Of a DNA stretch of 36,868 nucleotides, positions 24,813 through 30,937 are shown one piece after another. Source of the stretch: an uncultured Lachnospiraceae bacterium (GTDB lineage: Bacteria > Bacillota > Clostridia > Lachnospirales > Lachnospiraceae); NCBI GenBank assembly GCA_910588125.1, contig CAJUPI010000029.1:1-36868 (forward strand), in the 5' to 3' direction. The stretch's first letter is position 1. Each line of letters starts with the position of its first letter. The notes below the pieces were generated by a model. It was not told the origin of the DNA. It saw only the letters and a program-made list of their open reading frames with translations, and did not search any database. The position numbers were made by a program, and so were the translations under genes.

Positions 24813-25541
24813 CTAATATAATTCTTTACTTACAATAGGAGCAAAGGTACAAAAGCTTTCTGCATATTTACACTCTTGTGTTCCTGACCATCGTCTGGCA
24901 TGATTTCCCCTCATCGCACTGCGGTTCGAATAATACTGAATCAAATGCCCCTGTGCTTTAAAACAGTTCATTGCTTCTGCCTTCTGCTCATATGTATCTG
25001 TAATGTCAATCAAAATTGCCGGCATATATCCTGACAATTCCGTTTGATGAGGCTCGAAACCGTAGATGCGCATCTGTTTGGTCGGCACAGTGCCATCGAG
25101 AATCACACCCTTCGAGTTCGCCATAATGCAGCATCGCCAAACAAAATCACTTACATTGTTATGATCAAAATTCAGCACATCCTTTTTATCGTGGGAAATC
25201 ACTATCGTTGGCCGGAATCCCCTTATTTTTCTGACTAACCGTTCCTCCATCACAGCATCAAATATTATCGGATAATCCTGATTATGCCATATTTCCAAAT
25301 CCTTAATACCAAGCACGGATGCCGCCTTTGTCGTTTCTTCTGTCCGGATTGCTTCCACCCGCTCACTGGTCTGATCCTGCTGTTTCCATAAATCATTCGA
25401 TTCTCCACGCACTCCACAGCTAAGAACCACAACGCTGACTGCTGCCCCGGCGTTAATATAATTGGCAATCGTACCGCCGCTTCTCCACACGTAGTCTGCT
25501 GCATGAGCGCTGATTATCAGTACTCTCTCATCCTGGATCAT
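24813..25541 (-). CDS. GalB-like hydratase of the PIG-L/LmbE fold (paralogue 3)
   Basis: 242 aa, the most divergent of the three and the one that most resembles GalB as I remember it: SAHAADYVWRSGGTIANY at the N-terminus (H13, D16), CGVRGESNDLWKQ, LNFDHNNVSDFVWR and a C-terminal SFCTFAPIVSKELY. The usual AHPDDE is replaced, with Ala15 in place of the catalytic Asp. The ATG follows GAGGAGG and overlaps the stop of the RraA-like gene by 4 bp (ATGA). This tight coupling suggests that hydratase and aldolase act in sequence. Confidence 0.83.
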   Translation of the reverse strand: MIQDERVLIISAHAADYVWRSGGTIANYINAGAAVSVVVLSCGVRGESNDLWKQQDQTSERVEAIRTEETTKAASVLGIKDLEIWHNQDYPIIFDAVMEERLVRKIRGFRPTIVISHDKKDVLNFDHNNVSDFVWRCCIMANSKGVILDGTVPTKQMRIYGFEPHQTELSGYMPAILIDITDTYEQKAEAMNCFKAQGHLIQYYSNRSAMRGNHARRWSGTQECKYAESFCTFAPIVSKELY

Positions 25542-26257
25542 TTCTGGCCCTCCTCGCCTTTCTTACTGTTTCCTGTTATTATACCCTTTTTTCTTAATAT
25601 CTCATCGGTAACCGGTTTGACAATCACCCCCGCCTCTATTTCCTCCATTCTTTTTTGATCGCTCTCCCGTTTCTTTTCCCCTGCTGCCAATACTTCGTTT
25701 AAAAGATCCTTAGGAACCACTACGATGCCATTGTCATCCGCCAATACATAATCTCCCGGAGCTACCGGAACTCCGCCGCAGCTGATCAGCCGGTTGATTT
25801 CTCCGGGACCATCCTTATCCCCTACGGCAGGCGTAATAAACCTTGTAAAAACAGGAAATCCTGCCTCCCTTAATTCGCAAATATCACGAATCCCTCCATC
25901 TATCACAATACCGGCGATTTCCTGTTTAAACGCGGCTGTTGCGATCAATTCTCCCAAAATGGAATAATTTTTGCATCCACAGGTATCAACCATCAGGACG
26001 TCGCCCTTTTTCAGCAATCCCAGGCTTTTGTGAAGCATCAGATTATCAGCTGCCCGAAGCCTGAGTGTGAAAGCCTGGCCTGCAATACAGCAGCCGTTTA
26101 TGATCGGCTTGATTTCCGGATCTAAAGTATTAAAGCGATTCATGCCATCACTTAGCGCCGGCGTGCCAATTCTCTTCATACGTTCAAAAATTTTCGGATC
26201 CGTTTCTCTTTTAAAATCCTCCCCGATGCAAAATCCTACCTTGCCAACGTATCCCAT
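25538..26257 (-). CDS. RraA-like HMG/CHA aldolase (GalC/LigK-type)
   Basis: A 239-aa member of the RraA / HMG-CHA aldolase family: class II, divalent-metal enzymes that split 4-hydroxy-4-methyl-2-oxoglutarate or 4-carboxy-4-hydroxy-2-oxoadipate into pyruvate plus pyruvate or oxaloacetate. The catalytic signature is present: LGELIATAA (E103) and IDGGIRDICELREAGFPVF (R124, D125). Family members lacking the aldolase motif inhibit RNase E; this one keeps the motif and sits among catabolic genes, so aldolase is preferred. First gene of the seven-gene operon (aldolase, three GalB-like, tctBAC), with a LysR-box promoter at 26316-26344. Confidence 0.85.
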   Translation of the reverse strand: MGYVGKVGFCIGEDFKRETDPKIFERMKRIGTPALSDGMNRFNTLDPEIKPIINGCCIAGQAFTLRLRAADNLMLHKSLGLLKKGDVLMVDTCGCKNYSILGELIATAAFKQEIAGIVIDGGIRDICELREAGFPVFTRFITPAVGDKDGPGEINRLISCGGVPVAPGDYVLADDNGIVVVPKDLLNEVLAAGEKKRESDQKRMEEIEAGVIVKPVTDEILRKKGIITGNSKKGEEGQK

Positions 26258-26315
26258 TTGCTGCCTCCTTCCTTTTTTCCGGTTTATATCATGATAACCT
26301 CTTTTGCATACAACA

Positions 26316-26344
26316 ATTATAAAATGCCATTTTTACAATTTCAA
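26316..26344 (-). promoter_or_regulatory. Promoter of the aldolase-hydratase-tctBAC operon
   Basis: Minus-strand TTGAAA (26339-26344), 17 bp, TATAAT (26316-26321). The predicted start is near 26309, about 50 bp before the ATG. The LysR-type palindrome centred on 26374 lies 58 bp upstream of the -10's downstream edge, i.e. near -65. Confidence 0.8.
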
Positions 26345-26366
26345 GCTATTTATTTTCATATTTTTC

Positions 26367-26381
26367 ATAACTTTTAGTTAT
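26367..26381. promoter_or_regulatory. LysR-type operator (operon promoter)
   Basis: ATAAC-TTTTA-GTTAT, a perfect 5-bp palindrome with 5-bp spacer, containing T-N11-A. It is the same box as 27896-27910 and sits in the same position relative to its promoter. The surrounding 42 bp (26342-26383) match 27871-27912 at 36 positions without gaps. Confidence 0.8.
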
Positions 26382-26392
26382 TATATGTAGTC

Positions 26393-26432
26393 AAAAAAAC
26401 AGAGATTTGCATTATTAACGCAATATCTCTGT
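26393..26432 (-). terminator. Terminator of the PrpF/GalD-like gene
   Basis: On the minus strand ACAGAGAT...ATCTCTGT (outer stem 8 bp, continued by TGC/GCA) is followed by six or more U. It insulates the PrpF-like transcript from the operon promoter just downstream. A degenerate mobile element now separates it from the gene it serves. Confidence 0.85.
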
Positions 26433-26449
26433 CTAAATTATATGATACC

Positions 26450-26640
26450 AGGGTCAAAAAGTACGCCAGGGAAAAAGGAGCGGGAAGAGGCGGGAGATGG
26501 TCTGCCGCTTTTGGCCTTGCAGGAATTTAGGAGTTCTTAAATCCCTGAGGTTTGCGTGGAAACGAAGCGTACTGGACGTACGCTGAGCGACAGTAACGCC
26601 GCAGAATCACAAATCTACGGCGCTGAACCGTGTATTCCCT
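26450..26640 (-). mobile_element. Decayed half copy of the palindromic element
   Basis: The R-end side is clear (GTACGCCAGGGAAAAAGGAG, GGTCTGCCGCTTTT, AATTTAGGAGTTCTTAAATC), but the opposite arm is lost. In its place are two unrelated hairpins: AGCGTAC-TGGAC-GTACGCT (26566-26584) and CGCCG/CGGCG (26597-26622). The remnant ends just 4 bp from the PrpF-like stop. No TIR is visible at either edge; boundaries are approximate. Confidence 0.65.
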
Positions 26641-26643
26641 TGT

Positions 26644-27804
26644 TCACTGAGGGTAATCTGTGCAGATATAGACAAAACCATCCATGATTTTTCTCGCTGT
26701 ACGTCCCAGAATACAGCTTTCAATCTCCGGGCTGCCACTTTGATTTTTAGCGAACTCTGTCCCGATCTCCATGATTCCACAGGGGTGGGAAATGCGAATG
26801 ATTTCAAACTTTTCTCTTCTTCCTTGCCCGGCGCATACAATCTCATGTACAATAGTCCCTGGTATATTGGCCGCCACAGCCGTACATACCCCGGCTGTCC
26901 CCGCAAAAGAAGGATTCATCTTCCCGTTCAGAGTGATAAAACGTGCCATGATATCTGCGTCCTCTTTCCTCACCAGCCTTCCGTCGCTGCCGGAATAAGT
27001 TTCTGGTCCGGAACAGATTGATACCTTGGGCAGCACTGGATTGTCTCCCGGCTTTTGCGCCAAGCCTGCCGTCACCGCACACGTCCCACGTATGATCTCT
27101 ATCTTCTGCTTAATGTCCCTAATATTCCCCAGCGCTTCATACTGGGCCGGCGTCTCCGTTCCCTTTAAGCCCAGAGAATCACCACGAATAAAAACGATGG
27201 GATTCGCCGCATCTACAAAAGAATACGCTATCCTTTCTCCTCCGATTTCCAGAAAATCCAGCGGATTGCCGGTCGGCAGTACTTTTCCTGTAACAGCTCC
27301 TTGCGGCTTTTGAAACACCAAATCAATTCTTGACGCCAGCCCCGGAACCCCGTCAATCGCATAACTTCCCTCTGGTTCAAACTTTCCATTCCGGACCGGA
27401 ACTCTTGCCAAAATTATCTTTCCTGTATTTACGTTATAAATCCGTACCTCTGTAACTGGTTCTTTCGCTTCTACCAGTTTCTGATCCACCGCATAGGGAC
27501 CGACTGCCGAAGAAATATTTCCGCAATTCATAGAAATATCTACCATAGATGTATCTATCCCAATCTGGCAAAACAGATAATCGATGTCTGCATCCGGCCT
27601 GTCGCTTTTGCGGATGATTGCCGCTTTGCTCGTCGTTGGTGTGGCTCCTCCCATACCATTGATCTGCTTTGCATCCGGACTCCCATAAATCTTCAGAAGC
27701 CATTCATCCCTCTCCCCGGTATTTTCCGGAAGATCCGATGCCAGGAAAAAGCAGCCTTTGCTGGTTCCTCCCCGCATATAAGTACATGGTATTTTTCTTT
27801 CCAT
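26644..27804 (-). CDS. PrpF-family isomerase, GalD (4-oxalomesaconate tautomerase)-like
   Basis: A 386-aa member of the PrpF family of cofactor-free isomerases, which includes 2-methylaconitate isomerase (PrpF), aconitate delta-isomerase and 4-oxalomesaconate tautomerase (GalD). Visible motifs: YMRGGTSKGCFF (residues 9-20), NGMGGATPTTSKAAI (Lys60), and SMNCGNISSAVG with the family's reactive Cys94, followed by RISHPCGIMEIG near the C-terminus. An AAGGAGG site lies 4 bp before the ATG. It has its own promoter and LysR-type box and its own terminator. In the proposed pathway it interconverts keto and enol forms of the substrate before hydration. Aconitate or methylaconitate isomerase remains possible. 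Confidence 0.85.
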   Translation of the reverse strand: MERKIPCTYMRGGTSKGCFFLASDLPENTGERDEWLLKIYGSPDAKQINGMGGATPTTSKAAIIRKSDRPDADIDYLFCQIGIDTSMVDISMNCGNISSAVGPYAVDQKLVEAKEPVTEVRIYNVNTGKIILARVPVRNGKFEPEGSYAIDGVPGLASRIDLVFQKPQGAVTGKVLPTGNPLDFLEIGGERIAYSFVDAANPIVFIRGDSLGLKGTETPAQYEALGNIRDIKQKIEIIRGTCAVTAGLAQKPGDNPVLPKVSICSGPETYSGSDGRLVRKEDADIMARFITLNGKMNPSFAGTAGVCTAVAANIPGTIVHEIVCAGQGRREKFEIIRISHPCGIMEIGTEFAKNQSGSPEIESCILGRTARKIMDGFVYICTDYPQ

Positions 27805-27844
27805 TTTGCCTCCTTATGCTCATTTGATTTTTCTGTTTGACTTC

Positions 27845-27873
27845 ATTATAACCGGTGTGTATAATAATTACAA
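27845..27873 (-). promoter_or_regulatory. Promoter of the PrpF/GalD-like gene
   Basis: Minus-strand TTGTAA (27868-27873), 17 bp, TATAAT (27845-27850). The operator centre at 27903 is 58 bp from the downstream edge of the -10, identical to the operon promoter at 26316-26344. Confidence 0.8.
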
Positions 27874-27895
27874 ACTATTTTATTTTATATATTTC

Positions 27896-27910
27896 ATAAC
27901 TATTAGTTAT
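27896..27910. promoter_or_regulatory. LysR-type operator (PrpF-like gene and, originally, lysR)
   Basis: ATAAC-TATTA-GTTAT, a palindrome with T-N11-A, shared with 26367-26381. It lies between the divergent PrpF-like gene and lysR, where LysR regulators normally bind to activate the target and repress themselves. If the mobile elements are removed, only about 45 bp separate this box from the lysR start codon. Confidence 0.8.
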
Positions 27911-27932
27911 TATTAAAAAGCATATCAATGAC

Positions 27933-28445
27933 CAATGTCATTAAGCTTTTCTTTGAGAATACTCAGCCATGGAAAAAGAAGCAGGAAATGGCCCAATGTC
28001 ATTAAGTTAATTCTCCCAGAAGGTACGCCAGGAAAAAAGAAGCGGGAAGAGGTGGGAAATAGTCTGCTGCTTTTTCCGGTTTCGGGATCAAGAATTCCTA
28101 AAATCTCTGATTTTTGCGAAAAGCGAAACGAAAATCCCCAAACTCGCTTCGCTCAGACAGAGTGGATTTTCGTTTCCACGCAAAACTCAGAGATTTAAGG
28201 ACTTCTAAATCCCTGCAAAGTCAAAATCATCAGACTATTTCCCGCCTCTTCCCGCTCCTTTTTCCCTGGCTGAGTATTCCCAGAGATAAATTTAATGATA
28301 TTGGGAAATGGTCTGTGGATTTTGACTTTGCAGGGATTTTAGGAATTCTTGATCCCGAAACTGGAAAAAGCGGCGGACCATTTCCCGCTGCTTCCCGCTC
28401 CTTTTTCCATGGTGTATCTTCTGAGAAAATTGCTTAATAATATTG
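27933..28445 (+). mobile_element. Medium-size palindromic element interrupted by a nested copy
   Basis: It begins CAATGTCATT (27933) and ends AATAATATTG (28445). It is flanked by perfect 10-bp direct repeats TATCAATGAC at 27923-27932 and 28446-28455. The full copy at 27994-28303 sits inside it, together with its own 10-bp duplication. Without the insert the element would be about 193 bp: one long stem and a single central hairpin, i.e. a shorter size class. It lies in the 5' leader of lysR. Confidence 0.85.
27994..28303 (-). mobile_element. Full 310-bp palindromic element nested in the other copy
   Basis: It begins CAATGTCATT and ends AATGATATTG, exactly 310 bp. It is flanked by GGAAATGGCC (27984-27993) and GGAAATGGTC (28304-28313), 9 of 10 identical: a recent-looking 10-bp target duplication that also proves insertion into the outer element. 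It is inverted relative to the outer copy (R-end GGTACGCCAGG on the left, L-end GGCTGAGTATT on the right). Confidence 0.92.
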
Positions 28446-28465
28446 TATCAATGACAGGAGTTTTT

Positions 28466-29392
28466 ATGGATAAAGAAATTTTCAGCAACCGAACCATGAA
28501 TTATCTATTGGCAATCAATAATTACAGAAATATAACAAGGGCGGCTGAATCCCTGTATATTTCCCAGCCTGCCCTGAGTAAATTTCTCAATACCCTTGAA
28601 AAAAAACTTGGCTTCGCACTTTTTAATAATATCGGCCATACGCTTATCCCTACCTATGAGGGAGAACGCTTTCTCCATTATGCCCTGCTCACGGAAGAAC
28701 TGGAACAACAACTTACTCATGAAATTACAGACTGGCAAAACCAGCAATCCGGACGGCTGCGCTTTGCTTTGCCACTTATGAGAAGTCCCTATATTCTTCC
28801 CCAGGTAATACCCGATTTTCTCAAAATGTATCCCCATGTCCAAATTTCTGTTTTTGAAGAACATTCGGATAAATTAAGAAATCTAATCACCGAAAATAAA
28901 GTAGACTTTGCTCTCACCATGTCCGAAGAAGACATTCCTAACACGGTTAAATGCCATATTCGGACTGATCGTTTATACCTCGCCGCCCCTGCCTGCCACA
29001 AAAGGATAGGCCCGTCTTCCCATAACGGGCAAAATTACCCGTCCATTGATCTGTCACATTTAAAAGATGAATATTTTATCCTGCAACAGCCTGGACAGCA
29101 TACGCGCATGACTGCTGAAAAAGCATTCGCTGCCGCCGGCTATTCCCCAAAAATACTGCTCATCACCCGAAGTATTCAGGCAGCGCTGGAGTTGGTCGCC
29201 CGTGGCTGCGGCGTATGCTTTTTCATTGAAACCTATATGAATTACACGAAAAACCTTCCTCTGCAGATTTATTCTGTCGATAACCAATATCCGGCAACTG
29301 AGGTATACCTTATATGGCGCAAGGGAATCTATATGCCCCAATACTTCCGGGATTTTATTGAAATTGTAAAAACTATCAATATTTCCGGATAA
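28466..29392 (+). CDS. LysR-family transcriptional regulator of the catabolic island
   Basis: A 308-aa LysR-type regulator: an N-terminal winged helix-turn-helix (about residues 10-65, TRAAESLYISQPALSKFLNTLEKKLG) and a periplasmic-binding-like effector domain (from about residue 90). The ATG at 28466 is preceded by AGGAG with a short 5-bp spacer; the frame is open upstream only because it runs into the repeat. It is divergent from the PrpF-like gene, the classic LysR arrangement, and probably binds ATAAC-N5-GTTAT. The likely effector is the imported acid or a pathway intermediate. Two nested mobile elements lie between its ribosome binding site and its presumed ancestral promoter, so expression may be altered. 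Confidence 0.9.
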   Translation: MDKEIFSNRTMNYLLAINNYRNITRAAESLYISQPALSKFLNTLEKKLGFALFNNIGHTLIPTYEGERFLHYALLTEELEQQLTHEITDWQNQQSGRLRFALPLMRSPYILPQVIPDFLKMYPHVQISVFEEHSDKLRNLITENKVDFALTMSEEDIPNTVKCHIRTDRLYLAAPACHKRIGPSSHNGQNYPSIDLSHLKDEYFILQQPGQHTRMTAEKAFAAAGYSPKILLITRSIQAALELVARGCGVCFFIETYMNYTKNLPLQIYSVDNQYPATEVYLIWRKGIYMPQYFRDFIEIVKTINISG

Positions 29393-29401
29393 TCATAGCC
29401 C

Positions 29402-29439
29402 GGCTTTTCCTGATCGGTTTCGCTGTATCAGGAAAAGCC
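29402..29439 (+). terminator. 3' hairpin after lysR
   Basis: A perfect 12-bp stem GGCTTTTCCTGA / TCAGGAAAAGCC with a 14-nt loop, 9 bp past the lysR stop. It has no U-tract, because the mini element follows immediately and may have replaced the original tail. Confidence 0.6.
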
Positions 29440-29440
29440 T

Positions 29441-29571
29441 CAATGTCATTTAGTTAATTTTCTCAGAAGGTACGCCAGAGAACAAGGGGAGGAAAGCGGC
29501 AGACCATTTCCCGCCGCTTTCCTCCCCTTGTTCTCTGGATAAGTATTCTCAGAGATAAACTTAATGACATC
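29441..29571 (-). mobile_element. Mini (131-bp) stem-only copy of the palindromic element
   Basis: It begins CAATGTCATT and ends AATGACATC, with R-end GGTACGCC on the left and L-end AAGTATTCTC on the right. The outer stem CCAGAGAACAAGGGGAGGAAAG... is perfectly matched on the right. The loop is only about 20 nt, so all inner hairpins are lost. No target duplication is recognisable. It sits between the converging lysR and MATE genes. Confidence 0.85.
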
Positions 29572-29596
29572 CGTCATGCACGATGAAATCTTTCTG

Positions 29597-30937
29597 TCAT
29601 CCACCTTTTATCGTATTCTCTCCCCGATTTGCGGCCCAAAGCCCTGCCACATCTGCCAAAAACCATCCGATCGGCACCGACGCCCAGATCCCCTTTACCC
29701 CAATCCATGGTATTGCTGACAAAGTATACGCCAGCACTACCCGGGTCCCCAGTGAAATGATCGTCAGTATAACGGACATTCCCGGCCTTCTCATGGCACG
29801 AAAATATCCATAGAACAGAAATAAAAATCCAATCAGGCAGTAAAAAGCTCCTTCTATCCGCAGATACTCGATTCCGACTGCCAAAACCTCTGTCTCTTCC
29901 GGACGAACAAAAATCAACAGAAGCTGCCTGGCAAACAGACAAACGCCTGCCGTAATCATCAGGCAAAAGAAAAGGGTACAAAAACCTGCACTGCGGATAC
30001 CCTTGTCAATCCGCTCCCGCTTTTCTGCCCCATAATTCTGAGCCACAAATGTAGAAAAGGCATTGCCAAAATCCTGTACCGGCATATAGGCAAAAGAGTC
30101 AATCTTCACTGCCGCCGCAAAAGCCGCCATTACCACCGGCCCAAAGCTATTGACCAGTCCCTGAACCATCAATATGCCGAAATTCATCACCGATTGCTGT
30201 ACACTGGTCAAAAACGACAGATGGAAAATCTCTCTCATCACTCCAAAATCCCATCTCATCCATTGCACCCCCGGCCGGAACTCCGGGAAACACACCAGAG
30301 TATACAGACAGATGCCGACACCCGAAAAAACCTGTGCCAATACGGTAGCTTCTGCCGCCCCGGCAATCCCCCGATGAAACACCAACACAAATACCAGGTC
30401 AAGCACAATATTGGACACGGCCGACACTCCCAGGAATACGAGCGGTACGACAGAATTCCCCAGTGCCCGCAACAGAGAAGCAAAATAATTATAGACAAAT
30501 ATCGCTGTAATCCCCCAGAAGATAATCCACAGATATTGCCGCATCATCCCATAGACCTCCTCCGGCACCTGCAAAAACACCAGAATCCCGTCCAGCCCCC
30601 AAAATACGGCTCCGTTCATCACCAATGTGAGAGCACCGATCATCACAAAGGACAAAAACATCCCCTGCTTCATCCGATCCAGATCCCGTCTGCCATAACA
30701 GACAGAGAACATCACTCCGCTCCCCATACAAAATCCCAATAAAATAGAATTGAGAAACGTCATCAGCGTGTAGGCGGAACCCACCGCAGCCAGCGCTTCT
30801 CTCCCAATATACCGGCCCACAATCAAAGTGTCCGTCACATTATACATTTGCTGCAGCAGATTGCCCATGATCATGGGCAATGCAAACTGCAGCAAAGTCT
30901 TGGTAATATTTCCTTTTGTCAGATCCAGCGTTTTCAT
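29597..30937 (-). CDS. MATE family efflux transporter
   Basis: A 446-aa multidrug and toxin extrusion protein with about 12 transmembrane helices. It opens with LTKGNITKTLLQFALPMIMGNLLQQMYNVTDTLIVGRYIG, the usual start of DinF/NorM-like MATE proteins; the two six-helix halves are both present. Its ATG overlaps the ftsH stop by 4 bp (ATGA) and has no strong independent ribosome site, so it is probably translated by coupling with ftsH. Substrate unknown (cation or sodium antiport of drugs or metabolites). Confidence 0.93.
   Translation of the reverse strand: MKTLDLTKGNITKTLLQFALPMIMGNLLQQMYNVTDTLIVGRYIGREALAAVGSAYTLMTFLNSILLGFCMGSGVMFSVCYGRRDLDRMKQGMFLSFVMIGALTLVMNGAVFWGLDGILVFLQVPEEVYGMMRQYLWIIFWGITAIFVYNYFASLLRALGNSVVPLVFLGVSAVSNIVLDLVFVLVFHRGIAGAAEATVLAQVFSGVGICLYTLVCFPEFRPGVQWMRWDFGVMREIFHLSFLTSVQQSVMNFGILMVQGLVNSFGPVVMAAFAAAVKIDSFAYMPVQDFGNAFSTFVAQNYGAEKRERIDKGIRSAGFCTLFFCLMITAGVCLFARQLLLIFVRPEETEVLAVGIEYLRIEGAFYCLIGFLFLFYGYFRAMRRPGMSVILTIISLGTRVVLAYTLSAIPWIGVKGIWASVPIGWFLADVAGLWAANRGENTIKGG

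Noticed and set aside
23282..25541. Calling the three PIG-L genes sugar N-deacetylases (mycothiol or bacillithiol type)
   Set aside because: The AHPDDE motif is altered at the catalytic Asp, a GERGE-type motif is present, and the neighbours form a carboxylic-acid pathway; hydratase is the better fit, though not proven.
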